Shown piece after piece: positions 1-9,911 of a DNA stretch of 64,000 bases (position 1 is its first letter; every line of letters starts with the position of its first letter). Under the pieces are notes generated by a model, which searched no databases, was not told the origin of the DNA, and saw only the letters and a list, made by a program, of their open reading frames with translations. The DNA is from Diadema setosum (Eukaryota > Echinodermata > Echinoidea > Diadematoida > Diadematidae), in contig CM067069.1 in assembly GCA_033980235.1 (NCBI GenBank), positions 37,323,992 through 37,387,991 of the forward strand, read 5' to 3'. The translations under genes were made by a program, and so were the position numbers.

Positions 1-6
1 CTCTAA

Positions 7-26
7 ATGACGTCATACGGGCCCGT
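7..26. other. Two abutting 10-bp perfect palindromes
   Basis: ATGACGTCAT (7-16) is followed immediately by ACGGGCCCGT (17-26); each is its own reverse complement. The first contains the canonical TGACGTCA octamer bound by CREB/ATF-type bZIP dimers in animals. The second is unrelated and GC-rich. The pair was intact in the monomers I read across the array. Its role is unknown. Confidence 0.8.
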
Positions 27-40
27 CTAAGTTGAAATTC

Positions 41-51
41 CGCGCGCGCGT
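41..51. other. Short alternating purine-pyrimidine tract, variable
   Basis: Eleven bases of CG alternation ending in T. In monomers that follow a K right end, the c at 47 is t, giving cgcgtgcg. This removes two CpG steps but keeps the alternation. It is the weakest of the three Z-prone tracts in the monomer. Confidence 0.6.
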
Positions 52-256
52 CAATGGCGATATACAGTGCAACAATGCCAAAAAACCGCCAATTTTCAAT
101 CCGAATTTACTCGCCAGGATGGACGATGACCCCCCATTTTCTTGACATATTTTGAAAGCTGATGAGTTGTTCATGTCATTCAATGGGTTGGCGATGCTGG
201 CATAATGATTAAAAGATATCAAATTTCTTCACAAAGTAAAAAAGTAAATTTTCAAA

Positions 257-266
257 ATGACGTCAT
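257..266. promoter_or_regulatory. CRE-type palindrome ATGACGTCAT
   Basis: The same 10-bp palindrome as at 7-16, here followed by tcaaatttcaagtt. A related module, TTACGTCA followed by a tttcaagtt string, lies at 931-938. The octamer matches the known bZIP (CREB/ATF) consensus. Whether anything binds it in this organism is unknown. Confidence 0.5.
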
Positions 267-283
267 CAAATTTCAAGTTTACT

Positions 284-357
284 CGAGCGTATCTCACTTA
301 TCCTTGGCCAATTTTCACCCAGATTTCAGTATGTTGTAGCTAATTTAATACTCTATC
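284..357. repeat. Internal subrepeat, copy 1
   Basis: Positions 293-357 align without gaps to 517-581, with 48 of 65 bases identical in a hand alignment. Shared anchors are ctcacttat, cccagattt and atgttgtagct. This copy also contains the 8-bp palindrome TTGGCCAA (304-311). Confidence 0.75.
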
Positions 358-506
358 AGTTTTATAGCAACGCAATTTTGATTAAATGACAGCATGACCT
401 CGTAAAAATGGATTGAAAGTAACCTTGTCGAATTTGACCAGTTTACGTGTTATCTCTATGGAAGTGCAGTTTTTGTGGAAATGAAAATTGACATGACTAT
501 TTCTAT

Positions 507-581
507 CGAGCACTAGCTCACTTATGCTTCGGTGAATTTCTCCCAGATTTTAATATGTTGTAGCTGAGACTTTGCGCTATC
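507..581. repeat. Internal subrepeat, copy 2
   Basis: Diverged duplicate of 284-357 at an offset of 224 bp (one base less in the first few positions). It carries TGACATGA at 489-496, upstream of the block, at a place comparable to the TGACGTCA that precedes copy 1. Copies 1 and 2 are far more different from each other than neighbouring monomers are, so this duplication predates the current array. Confidence 0.75.
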
Positions 582-606
582 GTAATAAGTCCTCCGTTTT
601 TTCATA

Positions 607-625
607 CGACGTAAAAAATACGTCG
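607..625. other. Inverted repeat, 7-bp stem and 5-base loop
   Basis: CGACGTA and TACGTCG flank an A-rich loop, AAAAA in type A and AAAAG elsewhere. In type A the following bases GTCGA-AAAAC-TCGAC give a competing second stem. In the other types that second element is instead a perfect ACTCGAGT palindrome. Confidence 0.7.
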
Positions 626-661
626 AAAAACTCGACTAAAATAATCAAGCTTAGCTTCATT

Positions 662-691
662 AGGTGATCCGAGTATCCTCTCGGATCACCT
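662..691. other. Inverted repeat, 12-bp stem and 6-base loop
   Basis: AGGTGATCCGAG, loop TATCCT, CTCGGATCACCT: a perfect 12-bp stem and the strongest hairpin in the monomer. It is intact in the monomers I read, including the one at 14858, where a 9-bp deletion ends directly at its left edge (stem at 15511-15540). No T-run or Helitron-type CTRR end follows, so I do not call a terminator or a transposon end. Confidence 0.8.
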
Positions 692-837
692 TCTGTATCT
701 GTACGGATTCTTTGTGTGTTCTTATTTCTGGACAAAAGTTGTGTATCTACTTACTCAAAAAGTTCTCAGAGTATCTATTTCAAACTCATACCATGTATGT
801 ATCATGTCCCAAAGACGACAAATCTAATGTATCATTG

Positions 838-871
838 TGATCAGTCGACCGTGACGTCACTATGACGTCAT
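838..871. promoter_or_regulatory. Palindrome cluster with two CRE octamers
   Basis: Within 34 bp lie TGATCA (838-843), GTCGAC (844-849), GTGACGTCAC (851-860) and ATGACGTCAT (862-871). The two TGACGTCA cores are centred 11 bp apart, close to one helical turn, so two bound dimers would face the same side of the helix. The spacing is seen directly; binding is an inference from the bZIP consensus. Confidence 0.55.
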
Positions 872-899
872 TATATGAAAACACATTTTCATTCATATC

Positions 900-909
900 C
901 CATTAATGG
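900..909. other. Palindrome CCATTAATGG
   Basis: A perfect 10-bp AT-centred palindrome just upstream of the variable ggaatgg/ggaattg site at 913. It contains ATTAAT. No function is assigned. Confidence 0.6.
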
Positions 910-930
910 AATGGAATTTTTCAATGAAAT

Positions 931-938
931 TTACGTCA
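931..938. promoter_or_regulatory. Variant CRE-like site TTACGTCA
   Basis: Differs from TGACGTCA at one base. The arrangement ACGTCA, a few bases, then tttcaagtt matches the site at 257-280 at an offset of about 673 bp, three times the 224 bp internal offset. It is better support for internal subrepeats than for regulation. Confidence 0.4.
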
Positions 939-998
939 CATATATTTCAAGTTAAGCTGGTTCTACTCATGTTCTCAAAATTTATCTATACCCTTAAA

Positions 999-1018
999 AC
1001 ATGCGCGTACGCGCGCGT
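999..1018. other. Alternating purine-pyrimidine tract, 20 bp (Z-prone)
   Basis: Uninterrupted alternation, mainly CG and TG/CA steps, including the 12-bp palindrome GCGCGTACGCGC (1003-1014) and ACGCGCGCGT (1009-1018). The change a to g at 1001 in 'e' and K monomers keeps the alternation, so the tract is 20 bp in all types. Confidence 0.75.
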
Positions 1019-1037
1019 TGAAATATTTGTATGCTCC

Positions 1038-1058
1038 AATTGAGCTCAATTTTTTTTT
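1038..1058. other. 14-bp palindrome running into a T tract
   Basis: AATTGAGCTCAATT (1038-1051) is perfectly palindromic in 'a' and 'e' monomers and overlaps a run of nine T (1050-1058). In K monomers t at 1050 is a, which shortens the palindrome to 10 bp and the run to eight T. Confidence 0.7.
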
Positions 1059-1112
1059 GCACACGTTTCAGACCATTTGGAGCATTTTTTGAAAAATTGA
1101 AAAATTGGACGG

Positions 1113-1145
1113 ACGCGTACGCGCGCGCATATATACGCACGCACA
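1113..1145. other. Alternating purine-pyrimidine tract, 33 bp (strongest Z-prone site)
   Basis: Thirty-three bases of unbroken alternation: a CG-rich half, an ATATAT centre and an AC/GC half. It is unbroken only in the 12 'a' monomers, which start at 1, 6195, 9912, 13620, 17327, 18564, 21040, 27234, 30951, 32188, 43339 and 53252. In all others the c at 1128 is a, splitting the tract. Z-DNA potential follows from general sequence rules and was not calculated. Confidence 0.75.
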
Positions 1146-4100
1146 GCTCTTATGCAATAGAAATTTCCCGTTTTTTCACACTTATCGGATGCCTAAAATG
1201 TCAAGGAATATTTCTACCAAGTTTCAAGTCAATCCGACTCTAAATGACGTCATACGGGCCCGTCTAAGTTGAAATTCCGCGCGCGCGTCAATGGCGATAT
1301 ACAGTGCAACAATGCCAAAAAACCGCCAATTTTCAATCCGAATTTACTCGCCAGGATGGACGATGACCCCCCATTTTCTTGACATATTTTGAAAGCTGAT
1401 GAGTTGTTCATGTCATTCAATGGGTTGGCGATGCTGGCATAATGATTAAAAGATATCAAATTTCTTCACAAAGTAAAAAAGTAAATTTTCAAAATGACGT
1501 CATCAAATTTCAAGTTTACTCGAGCGTATCTCACTTATCCTTGGCCAATTTTCACCCAGATTTCAGTATGTTGTAGCTAATTTAATACTCTATCAGTTTT
1601 ATACCAACACAAGTTTGATTAAATGACAGCATGACCTCGTAAAAATGGATTGAAAGTAACCTTGTCGAATTTGACCAGTTTACGTGTTATCTCTATGGAA
1701 GTGCAGTTTTTGTGGAAATGAAAATTGACATGACTATTTCTATCGAGCACTAGCTCACTTACGCTTCGGTGAATTTCTCCCAGATTTTAATATATTGTAG
1801 CTGAGACTTTGCGCTATCGTAATAAGTCCTCCGTTTTTTTCATACGACGTAAAAAGTACGTCGAAAAACTCGAGTAAAATAATCAAGCTTAGCTTCATTA
1901 GGTGATCCGAGTATCCTCTCGGATCACCTTCTGTATCTGTACGGATTCTTTGTGTGTTCTTATTTCTGGACAAAAGTTGTGTATCTACTTACTCAAAAAG
2001 TTCTCAGAGTATCTATTTCAAACTCATACCATGTATGTATCATGTCCCAAAGACGACAAATCTAATGTATCATTGTGATCAGTCGACCGTGACGTCACTA
2101 TGACGTCATTATATGAAAACACATTTTCATTCATATCCCATTAATGGAATTGAATTTTTCAATGAAATTTACGTCACATATATTTCAAGTTAAGCTGGTT
2201 CTACTCATGTTCTCAAAATTTATCTATACCCTTAAAACGTGCGCGTACGCGCGCGTTGAAATATTTGTATGCTCCAATTGAGCTCAAATTTTTTTTGCAC
2301 ACGTTTCAGACCATTTGGAGCATTTTTTGAAAAATTGAAAAAATTGGACGGACGCGTACGCGCGCGAATATATACGCACGCACAGCTCTTATGCAATAGA
2401 AATTTCCCGTTTTTTCACACTTATCGGATGCCTAAAATGTCAAGGAATATTTCTACCAAGTTTCAAGTCAATCCGACTCTAAATGACGTCATACGGGCCC
2501 GTCTAAGTTGAAATTCCGCGCGTGCGTCAATGGCGATATACAGTGCAACAATGCCAAAAAACCGCCAATTTTCAATCCGAATTTACTCGCCAGGATGGAC
2601 GATGACCCCCCATTTTCTTGACATATTTTGAAAGCTGATGAGTTGTTCATGTCATTCCATGGGTTGGCGATGCTGGCATAATGATTAAAAAATATCAAAT
2701 TTCTTCACAAAGTAAAAAAAGTAAATTTTCAAAATGACGTCATCAAATTTCAAGTTTACTCGAGCGTATCTCACTTATCCTTGGCCAATTTTCACCCAGA
2801 TTTCAGTATGTTGTAGCTAATTTAATACTCTATCAGTTTTATGATAACACAATTTTGATTAAATGACAGCATGACCTCGTAAAAATGGATTGAAAGTAAC
2901 CTTGTCGAATTTGACCAGTTTACGTGTTATCTCTATGGAAGTGCAGTTTTTGTGGAAATGAAAATTGACATGACTATTTCTATCGAGCACTAGCTCACTT
3001 ATGCTTCGGTGAATTTCTCCCAGATTTTAATATATTGTAGCTGAGACTTTGCGCTATCGTAATAAGTCCTCCGTTTTTTTCATACGACGTAAAAAGTACG
3101 TCGAAAAACTCGAGTAAAATAATCAAGCTTAGCTTCATTAGGTGATCCGAGTATCCTCTCGGATCACCTTCTGTATCTGTACGGATTCTTTGTGTGTTCT
3201 TATTTCTGGACAAAAGTTGTGTATCTACTTACTCAAAAAGTTCTCAGAGTATCTATTTCAAACTCATACCATGTATGTATCATGTCCCAAAGACGACAAA
3301 TCTAATGTATCATTGTGATCAGTCGACCGTGACGTCACTATGACGTCATTATATGAAAACACATTTTCATTCATATCCCATTAATGGAATTGAATTTTTC
3401 AATGAAATTTACGTCACATATATTTCAAGTTAAGCTGGTTCTACTCATGTTCTCAAAATTTATCTATACCCTTAAAACGTGCGCGTACGCGCGCGTTGAA
3501 ATATTTGTATGCTCCAATTGAGCTCAAATTTTTTTTGCACACGTTTCAGACCATTTGGAGCATTTTTTGAAAAATTGAAAAAATTGGACGGACGCGTACG
3601 CGCGCGAATATATACGCACGCACAGCTCTTATGCAATAGAAATTTCCCGTTTTTTCACACTTATCGGATGCCTAAAATGTCAAGGAATATTTCTACCAAG
3701 TTTCAAGTCAATCCGACTCTAAATGACGTCATACGGGCCCGTCTAAGTTGAAATTCCGCGCGTGCGTCAATGGCGATATACAGTGCAACAATGCCAAAAA
3801 ACCGCCAATTTTCAATCCGAATTTACTCGCCAGGATGGACGATGACCCCCCATTTTCTTGACATATTTTGAAAGCTGATGAGTTGTTCATGTCATTCCAT
3901 GGGTTGGCGATGCTGGCATAATGATTAAAAAATATCAAATTTCTTCACAAAGTAAAAAAAGTAAATTTTCAAAATGACGTCATCAAATTTCAAGTTTACT
4001 CGAGCGTATCTCACTTATCCTTGGCCAATTTTCACCCAGATTTCAGTATGTTGTAGCTAATTTAATACTCTATCAGTTTTATAGCAACACAATTTTGATT

Positions 4101-4955
4101 AAATGACAGCATGACCTCGTAAAAATGGATTGAAAGTAACCTTGTCGAATTTGACCAGTTTACGTGTTATCTCTATGGAAGTGCAGTTTTTGTGGAAATG
4201 AAAATTGACATGACTATTTCTATCGAGCACTAGCTCACTTATGCTTCGGTGAATTTCTCCCAGATTTTAATATATTGTAGCTGAGACTTTGCGCTATCGT
4301 AATAAGTCCTCCGTTTTTTTCATACGACGTAAAAAGTACGTCGAAAAACTCGAGTAAAATAATCAAGCTTAGCTTCATTAGGTGATCCGAGTATCCTCTC
4401 GGATCACCTTCTGTATCTGTACGGATTCTTTGTGTGTTCTTATTTCTGGACAAAAGTTGTGTATCTACTTACTCAAAAAGTTCTCAGAGTATCTATTTCA
4501 AACTCATACCATGTATGTATCATGTCCCAAAGACGACAAATCTAATGTATCATTGTGATCAGTCGACCGTGACGTCACTATGACGTCATTATATGAAAAC
4601 ACATTTTCATTCATATCCCATTAATGGAATGGAATTTTTCAATGAAATTTACGTCACATATATTTCAAGTTAAGCTGGTTCTACTCATGTTCTCAAAATT
4701 TATCTATACCCTTAAAACGTGCGCGTACGCGCGCGTTGAAATATTTGTATGCTCCAATTGAGCTCAATTTTTTTTTGCACACGTTTCAGACCATTTGGAG
4801 CATTTTTTGAAAAATTGAAAAATTGGACGGACGCGTACGCGCGCGAATATATACGCACGCACAGCTCTTATGCAATAGAAATTTCCCGTTTTTTCACACT
4901 TATCGGATGCCTAAAATGTCAAGGAATATTTCTACCAAGTTTCAAGTCAATCCGA

Positions 4956-7900
4956 CTCTAAATGACGTCATACGGGCCCGTCTAAGTTGAAATTCCGCGC
5001 GCGCGTCAATGGCGATATACAGTGCAACAATGCCAAAAAACCGCCAATTTTCAATCCGAATTTACTCGCCAGGATGGACGATGACCCCCCATTTTCTTGA
5101 CATATTTTGAAAGCTGATGAGTTGTTCATGTCATTCAATGGGTTGGCGATGCTGGCATAATGATTAAAAGATATCAAATTTCTTCACAAAGTAAAAAAGT
5201 AAATTTTCAAAATGACGTCATCAAATTTCAAGTTTACTCGAGCGTATCTCACTTATCCTTGGCCAATTTTCACCCAGATTTCAGTATGTTGTAGCTAATT
5301 TAATACTCTATCAGTTTTATAGCAACACAATTTTGATTAAATGACAGCATGACCTCGTAAAAATGGATTGAAAGTAACCTTGTCGAATTTGACCAGTTTA
5401 CGTGTTATCTCTATGGAAGTGCAGTTTTTGTGGAAATGAAAATTGACATGACTATTTCTATCGAGCACTAGCTCACTTACGCTTCGGTGAATTTCTCCCA
5501 GATTTTAATATATTGTAGCTGAGACTTTGCGCTATCGTAATAAGTCCTCCGTTTTTTTCATACGACGTAAAAAGTACGTCGAAAAACTCGAGTAAAATAA
5601 TCAAGCTTAGCTTCATTAGGTGATCCGAGTATCCTCTCGGATCACCTTCTGTATCTGTACGGATTCTTTGTGTGTTCTTATTTCTGGACAAAAGTTGTGT
5701 ATCTACTTACTCAAAAAGTTCTCAGAGTATCTATTTCAAACTCATACCATGTATGTATCATGTCCCAAAGACGACAAATCTAATGTATCATTGTGATCAG
5801 TCGACCGTGACGTCACTATGACGTCATTATATGAAAACACATTTTCATTCATATCCCATTAATGGAATTGAATTTTTCAATGAAATTTACGTCACATATA
5901 TTTCAAGTTAAGCTGGTTCTACTCATGTTCTCAAAATTTATCTATACCCTTAAAACGTGCGCGTACGCGCGCGTTGAAATATTTGTATGCTCCAATTGAG
6001 CTCAAATTTTTTTTGCACACGTTTCAGACCATTTGGAGCATTTTTTGAAAAATTGAAAAAATTGGACGGACGCGTACGCGCGCGAATATATACGCACGCA
6101 CAGCTCTTATGCAATAGAAATTTCCCGTTTTTTCACACTTATCGGATGCCTAAAATGTCAAGGAATATTTCTACCAAGTTTCAAGTCAATCCGACTCTAA
6201 ATGACGTCATACGGGCCCGTCTAAGTTGAAATTCCGCGCGTGCGTCAATGGCGATATACAGTGCAACAATGCCAAAAAACCGCCAATTTTCAATCCGAAT
6301 TTACTCGCCAGGATGGACGATGACCCCCCATTTTCTTGACATATTTTGAAAGCTGATGAGTTGTTCATGTCATTCCATGGGTTGGCGATGCTGGCATAAT
6401 GATTAAAAAATATCAAATTTCTTCACAAAGTAAAAAAAGTAAATTTTCAAAATGACGTCATCAAATTTCAAGTTTACTCGAGCGTATCTCACTTATCCTT
6501 GGCCAATTTTCACCCAGATTTCAGTATGTTGTAGCTAATTTAATACTCTATCAGTTTTATGATAACACAATTTTGATTAAATGACAGCATGACCTCGTAA
6601 AAATGGATTGAAAGTAACCTTGTCGAATTTGACCAGTTTACGTGTTATCTCTATGGAAGTGCAGTTTTTGTGGAAATGAAAATTGACATGACTATTTCTA
6701 TCGAGCACTAGCTCACTTATGCTTCGGTGAATTTCTCCCAGATTTTAATATATTGTAGCTGAGACTTTGCGCTATCGTAATAAGTCCTCCGTTTTTTTCA
6801 TACGACGTAAAAAGTACGTCGAAAAACTCGAGTAAAATAATCAAGCTTAGCTTCATTAGGTGATCCGAGTATCCTCTCGGATCACCTTCTGTATCTGTAC
6901 GGATTCTTTGTGTGTTCTTATTTCTGGACAAAAGTTGTGTATCTACTTACTCAAAAAGTTCTCAGAGTATCTATTTCAAACTCATACCATGTATGTATCA
7001 TGTCCCAAAGACGACAAATCTAATGTATCATTGTGATCAGTCGACCGTGACGTCACTATGACGTCATTATATGAAAACACATTTTCATTCATATCCCATT
7101 AATGGAATGGAATTTTTCAATGAAATTTACGTCACATATATTTCAAGTTAAGCTGGTTCTACTCATGTTCTCAAAATTTATCTATACCCTTAAAACATGC
7201 GCGTACGCGCGCGTTGAAATATTTGTATGCTCCAATTGAGCTCAATTTTTTTTTGCACACGTTTCAGACCATTTGGAGCATTTTTTGAAAAATTGAAAAA
7301 TTGGACGGACGCGTACGCGCGCGCATATATACGCACGCACAGCTCTTATGCAATAGAAATTTCCCGTTTTTTCACACTTATCGGATGCCTAAAATGTCAA
7401 GGAATATTTCTACCAAGTTTCAAGTCAATCCGACTCTAAATGACGTCATACGGGCCCGTCTAAGTTGAAATTCCGCGCGCGCGTCAATGGCGATATACAG
7501 TGCAACAATGCCAAAAAACCGCCAATTTTCAATCCGAATTTACTCGCCAGGATGGACGATGACCCCCCATTTTCTTGACATATTTTGAAAGCTGATGAGT
7601 TGTTCATGTCATTCAATGGGTTGGCGATGCTGGCATAATGATTAAAAGATATCAAATTTCTTCACAAAGTAAAAAAGTAAATTTTCAAAATGACGTCATC
7701 AAATTTCAAGTTTACTCGAGCGTATCTCACTTATCCTTGGCCAATTTTCACCCAGATTTCAGTATGTTGTAGCTAATTTAATACTCTATCAGTTTTATAG
7801 CAACACAATTTTGATTAAATGACAGCATGACCTCGTAAAAATGGATTGAAAGTAACCTTGTCGAATTTGACCAGTTTACGTGTTATCTCTATGGAAGTGC

Positions 7901-9911
7901 AGTTTTTGTGGAAATGAAAATTGACATGACTATTTCTATCGAGCACTAGCTCACTTATGCTTCGGTGAATTTCTCCCAGATTTTAATATATTGTAGCTGA
8001 GACTTTGCGCTATCGTAATAAGTCCTCCGTTTTTTTCATACGACGTAAAAAGTACGTCGAAAAACTCGAGTAAAATAATCAAGCTTAGCTTCATTAGGTG
8101 ATCCGAGTATCCTCTCGGATCACCTTCTGTATCTGTACGGATTCTTTGTGTGTTCTTATTTCTGGACAAAAGTTGTGTATCTACTTACTCAAAAAGTTCT
8201 CAGAGTATCTATTTCAAACTCATACCATGTATGTATCATGTCCCAAAGACGACAAATCTAATGTATCATTGTGATCAGTCGACCGTGACGTCACTATGAC
8301 GTCATTATATGAAAACACATTTTCATTCATATCCCATTAATGGAATTGAATTTTTCAATGAAATTTACGTCACATATATTTCAAGTTAAGCTGGTTCTAC
8401 TCATGTTCTCAAAATTTATCTATACCCTTAAAACGTGCGCGTACGCGCGCGTTGAAATATTTGTATGCTCCAATTGAGCTCAAATTTTTTTTGCACACGT
8501 TTCAGACCATTTGGAGCATTTTTTGAAAAATTGAAAAAATTGGACGGACGCGTACGCGCGCGAATATATACGCACGCACAGCTCTTATGCAATAGAAATT
8601 TCCCGTTTTTTCACACTTATCGGATGCCTAAAATGTCAAGGAATATTTCTACCAAGTTTCAAGTCAATCCGACTCTAAATGACGTCATACGGGCCCGTCT
8701 AAGTTGAAATTCCGCGCGTGCGTCAATGGCGATATACAGTGCAACAATGCCAAAAAACCGCCAATTTTCAATCCGAATTTACTCGCCAGGATGGACGATG
8801 ACCCCCCATTTTCTTGACATATTTTGAAAGCTGATGAGTTGTTCATGTCATTCCATGGGTTGGCGATGCTGGCATAATGATTAAAAAATATCAAATTTCT
8901 TCACAAAGTAAAAAAAGTAAATTTTCAAAATGACGTCATCAAATTTCAAGTTTACTCGAGCGTATCTCACTTATCCTTGGCCAATTTTCACCCAGATTTC
9001 AGTATGTTGTAGCTAATTTAATACTCTATCAGTTTTATAGCAACACAATTTTGATTAAATGACAGCATGACCTCGTAAAAATGGATTGAAAGTAACCTTG
9101 TCGAATTTGACCAGTTTACGTGTTATCTCTATGGAAGTGCAGTTTTTGTGGAAATGAAAATTGACATGACTATTTCTATCGAGCACTAGCTCACTTATGC
9201 TTCGGTGAATTTCTCCCAGATTTTAATATATTGTAGCTGAGACTTTGCGCTATCGTAATAAGTCCTCCGTTTTTTTCATACGACGTAAAAAGTACGTCGA
9301 AAAACTCGAGTAAAATAATCAAGCTTAGCTTCATTAGGTGATCCGAGTATCCTCTCGGATCACCTTCTGTATCTGTACGGATTCTTTGTGTGTTCTTATT
9401 TCTGGACAAAAGTTGTGTATCTACTTACTCAAAAAGTTCTCAGAGTATCTATTTCAAACTCATACCATGTATGTATCATGTCCCAAAGACGACAAATCTA
9501 ATGTATCATTGTGATCAGTCGACCGTGACGTCACTATGACGTCATTATATGAAAACACATTTTCATTCATATCCCATTAATGGAATGGAATTTTTCAATG
9601 AAATTTACGTCACATATATTTCAAGTTAAGCTGGTTCTACTCATGTTCTCAAAATTTATCTATACCCTTAAAACGTGCGCGTACGCGCGCGTTGAAATAT
9701 TTGTATGCTCCAATTGAGCTCAATTTTTTTTTGCACACGTTTCAGACCATTTGGAGCATTTTTTGAAAAATTGAAAAATTGGACGGACGCGTACGCGCGC
9801 GAATATATACGCACGCACAGCTCTTATGCAATAGAAATTTCCCGTTTTTTCACACTTATCGGATGCCTAAAATGTCAAGGAATATTTCTACCAAGTTTCA
9901 AGTCAATCCGA
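4956..9911. repeat. Higher-order group 2: monomers E-G-H-D
   Basis: Monomers start at 4956 (E), 6195 (G), 7434 (H) and 8673 (D), all 1239 bp. E has agcaacac, c at site 525 and a K right end. G has gataac and an 'a' right end. H is like E but has t at site 525. This group recurs at 25995-30950 and 42100-47055 with the same total of 4956 bp. Confidence 0.88.

Larger units (their letters stand above)
1..1237. repeat. Reference monomer 1 (type A, 1237 bp)
   Basis: Used as the coordinate frame for the internal features. The phase is arbitrary and starts at the ctctaaatgacg that precedes the paired palindromes. Type A carries the agcaacgcaa state at 365-373. It also has g at 557, a six-T run at 597-602, cgact rather than cgagt near 632, and the 'a' right end with the longest alternating purine-pyrimidine tract. 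The same type recurs at 17327, 21040 and 30951, each 1237 bp long. It is the only type missing one T and one A relative to most others, which accounts for its short length. Confidence 0.95.
1..4955. repeat. Higher-order group 1: monomers A-B-C-D
   Basis: Monomers start at 1 (A, 1237 bp), 1238 (B, 1239), 2477 (C, 1240) and 3717 (D, 1239). B is marked by the rare accaacacaag state near its position 365 and by c at its site 525. C has the gataac state with the K right end and ggaattg at site 913. D has the agcaacac state with the 'e' right end. The same four types in the same order and with the same lengths recur at 21040-25994. Confidence 0.88.

Noticed and set aside
13..222. Minus-strand open frame of 69 codons, present in all 52 monomers
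   Set aside because: Its persistence reflects DNA identity. The variable sites in it all change the amino acid (R/H, L/W, S/F), the opposite of purifying selection. It resembles no protein family I recognise and no promoter or splice context is evident.
662..691. Intrinsic transcription terminator
   Set aside because: The stem is strong, but no T-run follows on either strand, and the context is a eukaryote-like satellite.
662..720. Helitron 3' end or other transposon terminus
   Set aside because: No CTRR-type end follows the hairpin, no terminal inverted repeats or target duplications bound the monomer, and no transposase or Rep/helicase frame is present.
1..1237. Centromere-specific call through a CENP-B box
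   Set aside because: I did not find the known CENP-B box pattern. Higher-order structure alone does not prove a centromere, so location is left open.
1031..1243. Plus-strand open frames of 70, 77 or 80 codons at the right end of each monomer
   Set aside because: A single A insertion switches between two unrelated C-termini in different frames, which a functional protein would not tolerate in nearly half the copies. The frame runs through the CG-alternating tract.
1755..1973. Minus-strand open frame of 72 codons, in most monomers
   Set aside because: It is lost in the four type A monomers through a one-base change in a T-run and shortened by a 9-bp deletion at 15375-15584. Much of it is read through the hairpin region. 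I do not consider it coding.
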